Shown here piece after piece: positions 34,393 through 42,723 of a stretch of DNA of 58,637 nucleotides; the first letter of the stretch is position 1; each line of letters starts with the position of its first letter. The position numbers were made by a program, and so were the translations under genes. Below the pieces are notes generated by a model. It saw nothing but the letters and a program-made list of their open reading frames with translations. It was not told the DNA's origin and searched no databases. The DNA is from Desulfotignum sp. (GTDB taxonomy: Bacteria; Desulfobacterota; Desulfobacteria; Desulfobacterales; Desulfobacteraceae). The stretch is taken from contig JAIPDL010000013.1 of the NCBI GenBank assembly GCA_021737695.1, positions 1 to 58,637 on the forward strand, written 5' to 3'.

Positions 34393-35646
34393 TTAAGATT
34401 CCCGGGCCTCGGGCCGACGGTTCAGTTCCAGTTCCTGGGGGAATACCGGCAGATACCGGTATGCCACCGCAATCAGGATGATGCCGTAAGCCACCGGCAG
34501 AATGGTAGTGGCCACTTCCTGCCAGGACGGGATATACAGGGCCCAGGTATCAAAAGGCATCACCGGGACCGCCATAATCTGAAGCACCATGACCCACCGG
34601 TTGATACACACGCCGATGACCGCCAGAACAATGGCAATCAGTCTGAAGGTGGGATTTTCCCGGGTTGTTTTAGTGATCAGCAGAAGGCCAGGAATCACGC
34701 CGCAGACAATCACTTCCAACACCAGTATCCAATACCCGTAAAATCCGTTGCTGGTATAAAAATGACTGAGCTCAAACCCCAGCCCCGGGGCAGTGATCTT
34801 GGCCCAGTAAAGCGTATCAATGATTTTGGCGATCATATAGGTGAAAATCATCCAGCCGGAGATTTTGGCCAGCAGATGAACCACATTGTCCTTGACCAGT
34901 TTTTTGCCGGTCACCGCCTCGGTGACCCGGGTGACCAGCAGGGTGAAGCAGGGACCGAAAGCGGCGGCCGACCAGGTGAACAGAAAAAACGACCAGGGCC
35001 AGATCAACAACCCTTCCCGGAATGCAAACGGCCGGCCGTACATGACACCGGCCACCCCGCCCAAAGACCCCTGGTGGAAAAAGGACAAAAACGCACCGGT
35101 AGCGGCAAAAATCGCCATCACGCCATGCATGTTATGGGCCAGATGATGGAAAAAAGGCACTTTGTTAAGCTGACGGTTTTCCAGGATATTGGGAATGAAC
35201 TCAATGGTCAGCACCGCAAAATAGCAGGACAGACAGAACGCCACTTCCGTGAGCATGGAATGCACATTGGCATGCCAGAAAATAAACCATCCCCGCAACG
35301 GCTGACCGATATCGATCGCCAGAATCAGCAACGCCGAGCTGTAGCAGATAAATCCGATGATCACGGCAAAGTTGATAATATTTTTCAGTTCATCAATTTT
35401 AAAAATATATTTGAGCAATCCGGTAAAAAAAGCGCCGCCTCCTACGGCGATCACTGCCAGGTCCGCCCAGATCCACAGAGCAAACCCGTAATAATCGTTC
35501 ATGTTGGTCTGGTTCAACCCCTTGAACCAGCACAGCAGCATGGCATAGACGCCCCAGAGCAGGACAGCCCCCACAATGGCAATCCCCAGCATGAATTTGG
35601 GGAAGGAACACCGTTTTGCACCTTCAGGTATTAATGCAGCATCCAT
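34393..35646 (-). CDS. qrcD: Qrc menaquinone reductase, NrfD-type membrane subunit
   Basis: A 417-residue NrfD/PsrC-family protein with about ten membrane helices; it binds menaquinone and passes electrons to or from the periplasmic subunits. Typical blocks are LLCWFKGLNQTNMNDYYGFALWIWADLAVIAVGGGAFF near the N-terminus, INFAVIIGFICYSSALLILAIDIGQPLRGW and FAFREGLLIWPWSFFLF. The frame opens with TTG at 35652, but ATG 35646 has AGGAG nine bases upstream. It follows qrcC, completing the QrcABCD order, and is followed by the small membrane protein. Confidence 0.92.
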   Translation of the reverse strand: MDAALIPEGAKRCSFPKFMLGIAIVGAVLLWGVYAMLLCWFKGLNQTNMNDYYGFALWIWADLAVIAVGGGAFFTGLLKYIFKIDELKNIINFAVIIGFICYSSALLILAIDIGQPLRGWFIFWHANVHSMLTEVAFCLSCYFAVLTIEFIPNILENRQLNKVPFFHHLAHNMHGVMAIFAATGAFLSFFHQGSLGGVAGVMYGRPFAFREGLLIWPWSFFLFTWSAAAFGPCFTLLVTRVTEAVTGKKLVKDNVVHLLAKISGWMIFTYMIAKIIDTLYWAKITAPGLGFELSHFYTSNGFYGYWILVLEVIVCGVIPGLLLITKTTRENPTFRLIAIVLAVIGVCINRWVMVLQIMAVPVMPFDTWALYIPSWQEVATTILPVAYGIILIAVAYRYLPVFPQELELNRRPEARES

Positions 35647-35679
35647 ATTCAATTACTCCTCACATCGATTTTGGATTTT

Positions 35680-36537
35680 CTATTCATGGGAAGCCGACCC
35701 ATAGACGTTCTTCACTTTATCCCATTCCCCATCCAGATAATGGTCTCCCAGCTTACGGACCCATTCCCGTTCAGACATGTAATATACTTTGGGATTGGTC
35801 CCGAGCCGTTCCAGCAGACGGAACACTTTGGGATTTCTGGATTTTCCCACCACATCCGGATTCAGCGGATCCGGATGTGGATCCGGTTTGACAATCTGAT
35901 GAACCTTGTGAGAGGGATTGTTCAAATCACCGAAAACAATGGCCCCGGCAGGACACGCTGTAGTACAGGCGGTCTGATAATCCGCTTCCGGAATTTCATC
36001 CGATCCGCTGGCATAGGCTTTTTCCCGGGCCAGCTGATACCGGTGATAACAAAAACTGCATTTTTCCACCACCCCCCGCATCCGCGGGGACACATTGGGG
36101 CTCAGATATTTTTCCATGCCTTCGGGCCATACCGGATCCCACCAGTTAAAATACCGGGCATGATACGGGCAGGCGGCCATGCAGTACCGGCATCCAAAAC
36201 ACCTGGTGTAAATCTGGGAAACTATCCCGGTATCATATCCATAATCGGTAGCCGTAGCCGGACAGACCGACACGCAGGGAGAATGCCCGTGGTCTCCTTT
36301 TCCGCCGCAGTGCTGACAGGGTCTGGGCAGAAATGCCACCTCAGTATCTGGAAACGGTTTGTTATTGGTCAGTCTGTAAACCCGCATCCAGGTGATGCTG
36401 TCCTTTTTGTCGGACTCATCCTCCTTGAACGGCACATTGTTCTCAGACATGCAGGATACCGCGCAGGTACCGCACCCGGTGCATTTGTCCAGATCGATCA
36501 CCATGCCGTATTTGTGTGCTTTTTTATCGTGTATCAT
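35680..36537 (-). CDS. qrcC: Qrc menaquinone reductase, Fe-S subunit
   Basis: A 285-residue periplasmic Fe-S protein related to PsrB/NrfC. Four [4Fe-4S] groups are visible: CTGCGTCAVSC (Cys19, 22, 25, 29), CQHCGGKGDHGHSPCVSVCP, CFGCRYCMAACP and CSFCYH with the later CTTACP. It links the molybdopterin-family subunit to the NrfD-type membrane protein. It has no signal peptide of its own; such subunits are exported with the twin-arginine partner. AGAGG precedes the ATG. Confidence 0.93.
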   Translation of the reverse strand: MIHDKKAHKYGMVIDLDKCTGCGTCAVSCMSENNVPFKEDESDKKDSITWMRVYRLTNNKPFPDTEVAFLPRPCQHCGGKGDHGHSPCVSVCPATATDYGYDTGIVSQIYTRCFGCRYCMAACPYHARYFNWWDPVWPEGMEKYLSPNVSPRMRGVVEKCSFCYHRYQLAREKAYASGSDEIPEADYQTACTTACPAGAIVFGDLNNPSHKVHQIVKPDPHPDPLNPDVVGKSRNPKVFRLLERLGTNPKVYYMSEREWVRKLGDHYLDGEWDKVKNVYGSASHE

Positions 36538-36569
36538 CAGAACCTCTTTGAAAATTTGTCCACATCAGT

Positions 36570-38699
36570 TTAGGCCTTTGAAATTCCGGCTTTGATGCAA
36601 AAAGCGGCATCCATGCCTGAATCCGGCTCGATTTTCGGTGAAATCAATGTATTGACATTCACCCCTTTGCCTGACACATATCTGTTGTCCAGCGTGTGTC
36701 CAAGGCCTTTAACCATACCGATGACACCGGGCATAATCCCGTCATTGAAATGCACCCGCACCGGGACGGATCCCGCAGGAGTCGTCAACGTGGCAAATCC
36801 ACCGTCTTTCAGATTTTTAGCGGATTGGGGATTTATTTCCACAAACATGTCCGTTCCCTTGAGAATCCGATCGGACACGATTTTGATGGCAAAGGGAGAG
36901 GGTGCCGGCACGGTGGGAGGTACCCGGAAATTGTCAATGGGGATCAGGGTGAATTCCAGAGCGCCTGCCGGTTTCACCGTCTCCGGATTTTCTGCCAGAA
37001 AACCGAAATCCGTTTTCACGGATCCCGCTGGCAGATTTTTTGAAAGCACCACATGGCCTTTCCGGACCAAAGGCCCCCAGATTCTGGCGGTCACCTGTTC
37101 CAGGCACGCATCATAACTGTTCCAGGCAAAACTTTTGGCCATGTCACCGCCCAGAGCCCTGGCTATTCCAATCACCACATCTCCGGGACTGCGGGTGTTG
37201 AACACCGGCTTTACCATGGGTTTTGAAAGTCCCACCACGGTGGCGGCCAGGCCGGCTTTTGAAGGCACGTCTTCCATACGTTCCATAAACGTGGATACCG
37301 GCAGAATCACATCCGATGCCATGGCTGTTTCATCCATGAACGAAGTCACACAGACCTTGAACGGAATTTTTTCAAATGCGGCCCGGATCCGGGACGGATC
37401 ATTCAGGGCAAAACAGGGATTGGCATTGTATACCAGCAACGCCTTTACCGGCGACTCACCCGATTTATCAATCCGGGTTACCAGTTCCTGAACCGAACCT
37501 GCCAGCGGAGCGGAACCCGCACCTTTCAACGCCACGGTATCCTGCACCGGATCCGGAAAGTTCAGGTATTTTGGAAGCGGTTTGACAAACGTCCCGCCTT
37601 GTTTGTTGACATTGCCGCTCAGGCAGTTCAGCGTATGAATCGCTGCAAATTCCTTGAGATTCTGGGCCCCTTCGCCGCGCCCTTTTCCCGGCAGAGCCAC
37701 AGGCATTTTTGCCTTGGCAAATGCGACGGCGGTTTTCTGGATGTCTGACGCGCTGATGCCGGTGATTCCGGCAACTTTGTCCAGGGGATATTCTTTTTGT
37801 ACCATGGCAGTGAACCGCATGAATCCGCCGGAAAACCCCTGAGCAAACCCCGGATCAAACAGGTTTTCTTTGAGCAGAACCGCGCACATGCCCATGGCCA
37901 GGTCCGCTTCAGTGCCCGGGTTGATGGGAATCCATCGGTCGGCACTGGCGGCCGTATTGGAAAGCCGGGGTTCGATCTGAACCAGGGTAGATTCTCTTTG
38001 TCTTCGGGTGCCCATGGCCTGAATACATGCCACCGGAGACCCCCATCCGTCAATCAGCCCGGCACCAAAACTTAAGATAAAATCGGAGTGATCGATATCA
38101 AATCCCAGGGTATATGCATCGCCGTGCAGGGTTTTTGCCGTCCGGATCAGCCAGGATTCAAGATCCGGCATGGTCAGGTAATTGGGAGAACCGAATGCGG
38201 CCATAAAATGTTTGAACAGGCCCGGGACCGACCCCTGATCCGAACCACTGATACAGGCCAGGGTTTCCGGATTCTGATCATTGCGAAGTTCACCCAGTCT
38301 GGCCGCCACCATGGTGAAAGCGTCATCCCATGAGATGGGCACAAACCGGTTATTGACTTTTTTCATAGGTGATTTCACCCGGCTGGGATCATACAGGTAT
38401 TGAAGTCCGGCAATCCCATGCAAACAGACCCCGCCGTTGTTCACCGGATAGGGGTCCAGGCCTTCAATCTTTACCGGCCGGCCGTCAATTTTTCGCACTG
38501 AAATACCACAGGCACCGGGGCACAAATGGCATACGGTGCGGTCATAAGATACTTCTCCATCAGGCGGAACCGGTGTCCAGGGCCAGTTCTGGGTCCAGAT
38601 GGAAAAATCATCCGTGAGTTTGGCTCCGACAGGGGAGATGGCAATGCCTGCAACTGCGCCGATTCCCAATCCCAAGAAGCTTCGTCTGTCAACTTTCAT
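36570..38699 (-). CDS. qrcB: Qrc menaquinone reductase, molybdopterin-family subunit
   Basis: A 709-residue member of the DMSO-reductase family. DRRSFLGLG at residues 4-12 followed by a hydrophobic stretch is a twin-arginine export signal. Cys57, Cys60, Cys64 and Cys92 (CHLCPGAC ... GGVC) bind one [4Fe-4S] cluster. The D. vulgaris homologue is reported to lack molybdenum and to act as an electron-transfer subunit; I cannot judge cofactor content here. An in-frame ATG at 38708 overlaps the GAGG site, so ATG 38699, nine bases from it, is the start. In sulfate reducers Qrc takes electrons from periplasmic hydrogenase/formate dehydrogenase via cytochrome c3 and reduces menaquinone. Confidence 0.93.
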   Translation of the reverse strand: MKVDRRSFLGLGIGAVAGIAISPVGAKLTDDFSIWTQNWPWTPVPPDGEVSYDRTVCHLCPGACGISVRKIDGRPVKIEGLDPYPVNNGGVCLHGIAGLQYLYDPSRVKSPMKKVNNRFVPISWDDAFTMVAARLGELRNDQNPETLACISGSDQGSVPGLFKHFMAAFGSPNYLTMPDLESWLIRTAKTLHGDAYTLGFDIDHSDFILSFGAGLIDGWGSPVACIQAMGTRRQRESTLVQIEPRLSNTAASADRWIPINPGTEADLAMGMCAVLLKENLFDPGFAQGFSGGFMRFTAMVQKEYPLDKVAGITGISASDIQKTAVAFAKAKMPVALPGKGRGEGAQNLKEFAAIHTLNCLSGNVNKQGGTFVKPLPKYLNFPDPVQDTVALKGAGSAPLAGSVQELVTRIDKSGESPVKALLVYNANPCFALNDPSRIRAAFEKIPFKVCVTSFMDETAMASDVILPVSTFMERMEDVPSKAGLAATVVGLSKPMVKPVFNTRSPGDVVIGIARALGGDMAKSFAWNSYDACLEQVTARIWGPLVRKGHVVLSKNLPAGSVKTDFGFLAENPETVKPAGALEFTLIPIDNFRVPPTVPAPSPFAIKIVSDRILKGTDMFVEINPQSAKNLKDGGFATLTTPAGSVPVRVHFNDGIMPGVIGMVKGLGHTLDNRYVSGKGVNVNTLISPKIEPDSGMDAAFCIKAGISKA

Positions 38700-38740
38700 A
38701 TGTAGCATCCTCTATAAAGTTTTCAATTCTTGTGTATGGT

Positions 38741-39412
38741 CTATTTGTGGCACTGGAAGCAATAGCCTTTATGGCCGGTTTCCTTCTCATGACACACCGC
38801 GCAGTCATTCATTTTCATGCGGTCCCAGGGATTTTTCTTGATGCCCCAGATATTTTTTCCCCATATATCCCGGCTGTAGCCGGTAAGGCGGTTTTCCTCA
38901 TAGTGCCGGGACGTCCTGGTTTCCTCGATGGGGCCGTGGCAGGATTTACAGTCCATACCTGCGGCATTGATATGGGCGGCATGGGAAAAGAAAACGCAAT
39001 CCGGCTGCCGGGCATACACGTACCAGGGAACCTCCTGTTCTTTTGCCACATATTCAGCTGCAAATATGGCCTCATCTTTTGTATCGCCCATGGGCTCATC
39101 CGTGTGGCAGTCCAGACAGGATTCGGTCTTGGGAATCCCTGAAAACGTGCCGTCTTCCCGGAGATAATGGCAGGATTCGCAGTCCCCGGTTTCCTCCACA
39201 TGGAGCACGTGGTCGAAATTAAAAGGTTGCTCGTGTTTGGAATAAAGCAGTTTGGGGAACAGGAGCCAGCCGGACAGGAAGCATATCAGAAATGCCACAA
39301 TAAAAAAAATGACTCCCAGCCCCAGGCCTGTGTCATTTTTCGGGTCACCGGCAGTGCCTGCTGTCGCACCATCCATGGAACCGTGTTCAGTTTTGTTTTC
39401 TATTTCACTCAT
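38741..39412 (-). CDS. qrcA: Qrc menaquinone reductase, multihaem cytochrome c subunit
   Basis: A 223-residue membrane-anchored cytochrome. A single helix lies at about 29-52; the rest is periplasmic. Five canonical CXXCH sites are at residues 78-82, 99-103, 155-159, 204-208 and 218-222. Between the second and third there is Cys139-VFFS-His144, a non-canonical CX4H that may be a leftover or atypical sixth site; the D. vulgaris subunit is described as hexahaem. The frame is open upstream to 39535, but ATG 39412 (GGATGGGG upstream) gives the sensible short cytoplasmic N-terminus. It receives electrons from cytochrome c3. It is the first gene after the qrc promoter. Confidence 0.92.
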   Translation of the reverse strand: MSEIENKTEHGSMDGATAGTAGDPKNDTGLGLGVIFFIVAFLICFLSGWLLFPKLLYSKHEQPFNFDHVLHVEETGDCESCHYLREDGTFSGIPKTESCLDCHTDEPMGDTKDEAIFAAEYVAKEQEVPWYVYARQPDCVFFSHAAHINAAGMDCKSCHGPIEETRTSRHYEENRLTGYSRDIWGKNIWGIKKNPWDRMKMNDCAVCHEKETGHKGYCFQCHK

Positions 39413-39545
39413 GAAAACCCCATCCATGTTAAAAAGTTGATGTTTACTATACCCTTTTATCCAGGCACTTGCCGGGACATATTCTTTTGCAGCCAGTGGG
39501 TCCCACTGGATACAATTGGTGTTCACGCAGCACAATTCGCGTTAA

Positions 39546-39574
39546 TCTATAGTAATATCTGAAATTCTTGTCAA
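39546..39574 (-). promoter_or_regulatory. qrc operon promoter
   Basis: Perfect TTGACA (39574-39569), 17 bases and TATAGA (39551-39546) on the minus strand; transcription should start near 39539, about 127 bases before qrcA. Boxes and spacing are the same as those of the fusA promoter at 1794-1822, which suggests strong constitutive expression. Confidence 0.75.
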
Positions 39575-39608
39575 GATAAAATGAGGCGGGAAACAGGAAG
39601 GACAAACT

Positions 39609-39654
39609 GGTTTCGGATGGGTATCATACAAAGGTGTGATCCCCATCCGAAACC
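39609..39654 (-). terminator. Long hairpin between ccsA and qrcA
   Basis: GGTTTCGGATGGG and CCCATCCGAAACC pair perfectly over 13 bases and a second stem (ATCATAC/GTGTGAT, one G-T pair) continues inward; outer bases AACT.../...GGTT extend it. It lies 20 bases after the ccsA stop. No good T-tract follows on either strand, so it may act as a terminator with other help or as an RNA-stabilising structure. Confidence 0.6.
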
Positions 39655-39673
39655 GGTTCTTGAACACAAACGA

Positions 39674-40507
39674 TCAGGCGTAGCTGTGAAGTCCGGACAA
39701 CAGAAAATTGACCCCGAAATAGGTGAATAACACTGCCACGAAACCGGTGATGGACACCAGCGCCAGATTGCGGCCATGCCAGCCCCGCATCAGCCGCAGA
39801 TGAAGAAAAATGGCATACACGAACCAGGTGATCAAAGACCAGGTTTCTTTGGGGTCCCAGGACCAGTATTTGCCCCAGGCGGAGTTGGCCCAGACGGCTC
39901 CTGTGATGATGCCGATGGTCAAAAAAAGAAACCCGAACACCACCATCTGGTAGGTGAGTTCATCAATGACCTCTCCATCCGGCAATCGTGAAAAAATAGA
40001 ATTTTGATCCGGTTGCCCGGGTTTCACGTAATAGGTAAGGCTGAGTCCGAAAGCCAGGGCAAAGCCGGCATACCCCAGAAAACAGGTCACCACATGGGCA
40101 ATGAGCCAGTTGCTTTTCAACGCCGGGATCAGCGGATTGATCTTGGCGCTCATGCTCGGGTCAAACGAGGCATAGGCAATGGCCAGAAAAATCAAGGGCG
40201 ATACAAACACCCCGAACCCCTGTTCCTTGTATTTGATCTCCACATACAGATACAATGCGGTCATGGTCCAGGAAAAAAAGATCAGGGATTCATACATGTT
40301 TGAAAACGGGGCTCGGCCGAACCCCATCTGGTAAGATTCCATCCACCTTAGTCCGATCCCGACCGTATTCAGAACCAGTCCAAGTACCAGCACATAAAAG
40401 CCGGCGGTCCCAAGCAGTTTTTTCTTAAAAGCAAACGCCCCGATATAACACACCATTGCCAGGCCGTACAAAAAAGTAGTCGAAGACAACGCAAACGCAC
40501 TGTTCAT
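39674..40507 (-). CDS. ccsA: Cytochrome c biogenesis protein CcsA (ResC)
   Basis: A 277-residue polytopic membrane protein of system II cytochrome c maturation. The haem-handling WGKYWSWDPKETWSLITWFVYA is the tryptophan-rich WWD signature; about eight membrane helices surround it. It works with ResB to carry haem across the membrane and attach it to CXXCH sites. It begins two bases after the resB stop, so the pair is coupled. The qrcA gene just downstream encodes a cytochrome that would need this system. Confidence 0.93.
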   Translation of the reverse strand: MNSAFALSSTTFLYGLAMVCYIGAFAFKKKLLGTAGFYVLVLGLVLNTVGIGLRWMESYQMGFGRAPFSNMYESLIFFSWTMTALYLYVEIKYKEQGFGVFVSPLIFLAIAYASFDPSMSAKINPLIPALKSNWLIAHVVTCFLGYAGFALAFGLSLTYYVKPGQPDQNSIFSRLPDGEVIDELTYQMVVFGFLFLTIGIITGAVWANSAWGKYWSWDPKETWSLITWFVYAIFLHLRLMRGWHGRNLALVSITGFVAVLFTYFGVNFLLSGLHSYA

Positions 40508-40509
40508 TT

Positions 40510-41886
40510 TTATTCACCCTTGTTTAATTGATTTTCCAGGCGGGTCGCCATTTGTTTGAGTTTCAGTGTCATGCTCCGGCTGTTGCGGCTGGATTTGCCG
40601 GACAAAATCACCCGGCTCTGTCCGGCACCCCGGGGTGCCAGTGTGAGAAGAAACGATTGATGGGACATGAAAAAAGTGACCCAGCATCCCAGGATCATCA
40701 AAATAAACCCGGCATATACATACCATACGCCCGGATCTTTGGTGACCTGAAGCCCGGTATAATACCGTTTCTCAAAATCGGTCACAACAAAAGCGAACCG
40801 GCCCTTTCGCATCTTGTCAAACGTGGGGAACTGTATGGGCATCCCGATCTGAAAACCGGTTTCCCCGGTCAGGGTCACCAGTCCGAAAAAGGTTTCTCCC
40901 AGATCATGGTTTTGGAACTCAAAATGGGGAAGAAACCCCTGAAGCGTGAACTGTCCTGCCCCGTCCGGCAAATCAATGGTTTCACCGATCCGGATGTCGC
41001 GAATGATTTCAGCGCCACTTTGATTGTCAACCATCTGCATCGTCACCGTGTCGGGTGCGGCCGTGCCGTAAGAAGATTGAAAAATGTTGATCCCTTTGTA
41101 TCGCAGCGGATGATTGACCCGGATATCGGTGGTCAGGCTTTCTTTTCCGTCTTCAATGATCGTGAGATTTGACCGGAATTCTTCCGGCGCTCCGTTCTCG
41201 TAAAATGACACGTCAAATTCATTGCACCGGATGATGAAATCCAGTGTCATGGGTTCCCTGGTTTTGCTCTCAAACACCCGGCCGGTCTGGGTTCCCTCAT
41301 CGATTCTGACATTGGCTTTGAATCCGAAAACCGCACCGATCAAGGCACCGGCCAGAAGAAGCAGCACACTGGCATGCACCACAAACACCCCTAACCGGGT
41401 CCATCGCCCTTTTTCTGCATAAAGATAAGTGGTCTGGCCATCGGTTTGCCGGGTGACCGGTCCCGCCTGTTTGGCAAGCCAGGCTTCGCAGGGTTCAAGC
41501 AACTGCTTGACCGATGATGTCTTGTCAATGGTCTGACTGGATTTTGATTTCAAATACCGGTTGACATTGAAACGGACCCGGCCCGGAAAAATGGTTTTCC
41601 ATAACAGGGACAGTCGTTCCACGGAACAGACCGTGATGTTGATGCACAAAACCAGCAGCAGCAGCAGAAACCACCAGGCATGATACATGTCATCGATGTC
41701 AAACACCTGAATCAGGTTATAGATCCCTTGTCCGTAAAGATTCACATACTGCTGGGGGGATCCGTTCTGAAGCACCACCGTCCCGATAATTGAGGTTACT
41801 GCCAGCAGAACCAGAATATACACGGTCAGTTTGACGGAACAAAAAAACACCCAGATCTGGCGGGAAATACCGTCTTTATTTTTCAA
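40510..41886 (-). CDS. resB: Cytochrome c biogenesis protein ResB
   Basis: A 458-residue membrane protein, partner of CcsA. Three helices near the N-terminus (WVFFCSVKLTVYILVLLAVTSIIGTVV, AWWFLLLLLVLCINITVC, GVFVVHASVLLLLAGALIGAVF) precede a large periplasmic domain (YKGINIFQSSYG) and a last helix (YVYAGFILMILGCWVTFF). The frame is open to 41946, but no ATG there fits; TTG 41886 has GGAGG six bases upstream and gives MKNKDGISRQIWVFF, the normal ResB opening. I therefore take the TTG. Confidence 0.9.
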   Translation of the reverse strand: MKNKDGISRQIWVFFCSVKLTVYILVLLAVTSIIGTVVLQNGSPQQYVNLYGQGIYNLIQVFDIDDMYHAWWFLLLLLVLCINITVCSVERLSLLWKTIFPGRVRFNVNRYLKSKSSQTIDKTSSVKQLLEPCEAWLAKQAGPVTRQTDGQTTYLYAEKGRWTRLGVFVVHASVLLLLAGALIGAVFGFKANVRIDEGTQTGRVFESKTREPMTLDFIIRCNEFDVSFYENGAPEEFRSNLTIIEDGKESLTTDIRVNHPLRYKGINIFQSSYGTAAPDTVTMQMVDNQSGAEIIRDIRIGETIDLPDGAGQFTLQGFLPHFEFQNHDLGETFFGLVTLTGETGFQIGMPIQFPTFDKMRKGRFAFVVTDFEKRYYTGLQVTKDPGVWYVYAGFILMILGCWVTFFMSHQSFLLTLAPRGAGQSRVILSGKSSRNSRSMTLKLKQMATRLENQLNKGE

Positions 41887-42264
41887 TTCATACCTCCATG
41901 GTAACAACCGGTGCCAAAAGATCCTTTTCCCGGACCAGCCGTGCAAGAGTTTATCCTGGAGAACACCCCTCGGTCATAATCATTGGTGTTGATCATGATC
42001 ATCTGTTTCACAGACCGGTCGGTTATAGCAGAATGTCTCGGTCTGGGCAAAATCTTTTCACAAACATGATTAATTTGTAATGTTCCGGATCCCCTGGGAA
42101 ATGCCGGTGAATCTGTGAACGAATAAAATCGGGTGCTACCGGTAAAGAACGGGTGCGGATCCGTGAAGCCCGGGTATTTACAGGCAAACACCCGGGCCAG
42201 ATACGCGGCAAAATTGCAATCCAGATGAAAAATCGCTTCCCGGGCATGCAGCCGGTTCAGAATA
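41887..42264. other. Gene-free gap between the hemerythrin gene and resB
   Basis: No believable gene is present; a 149-residue minus-strand frame across it is Cys/Pro-rich and has no family features. A perfect 12-base palindrome TGATCATGATCA lies at 41990-42001, about 105 bases before the resB start, and could be an operator. The region probably holds the promoter of resB-ccsA, but no convincing -35/-10 pair was seen. Confidence 0.4.
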
Positions 42265-42705
42265 TCACTGTTTTCTGGATGCGTCTTCAACATACTGGTG
42301 AATGCGTAAAAAAGGCACATACATCGCATCATTGGTCAGGATGTGCTCAATCAGCCAGTCCCGGAGGGAAACGATGGCTTCCAGACTCAGATTGTTGACA
42401 TCTTCTGTAATTTCCCGGCGCAGGCTGAGGGCATTCCGGATGAATCGGCGATGGTATCTGGCGTGTATATCCCGGTCCGGATATTCCCGCTGTCTGAGCA
42501 TTCTCTCTTCTTCTGTAAAATACAGTTTACTATAATCGTTGATGTCCGTAATAATATTGGCAATGGCTTTGGATTCCGCTTTTTTCTGTTTCAAATCAAT
42601 GAGTTCATTAAAAAGGTCGAACATTTTTTTCTGGTGGGCGTCGATCTCTGCCACATCCACACTGAATTCGGACTCCCATTCAACCTTAAGATCGTCTTGT
42701 ATCAT
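42265..42705 (-). CDS. Bacteriohemerythrin with one iron ligand replaced
   Basis: A 146-residue four-helix protein of the hemerythrin family, which binds O2 or NO at a di-iron site. Expected ligands seen are His24 (DAHQKK), Glu66 (FTEEE), His81 and His85 (DIHARYH), His121 and Asp126 (EHILTND). The first His of the HFxxEE motif is Tyr62 (LYFTEEE), so one of seven ligands is missing. The site may still hold iron with Tyr, or work as a mononuclear or sensor site. It lies 18 bases after mpl and probably is the third gene of hemL-mpl. Confidence 0.9.
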   Translation of the reverse strand: MIQDDLKVEWESEFSVDVAEIDAHQKKMFDLFNELIDLKQKKAESKAIANIITDINDYSKLYFTEEERMLRQREYPDRDIHARYHRRFIRNALSLRREITEDVNNLSLEAIVSLRDWLIEHILTNDAMYVPFLRIHQYVEDASRKQ

Positions 42706-42723
42706 CTGTCTCTCCTTGGTATA

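Noticed and set aside
34336-35634. Open frame of 432 codons on the plus strand
   Set aside because: It is antisense to qrcD; the translation is rich in His, Gln and Pro and has no motif or ribosome binding site.
41883-42332. 149-codon minus-strand frame in the gap between hemerythrin and resB
   Set aside because: Composition is Cys/Pro/His-rich and unlike neighbours, no ribosome binding site, and it overlaps the end of the hemerythrin gene and the start of resB.
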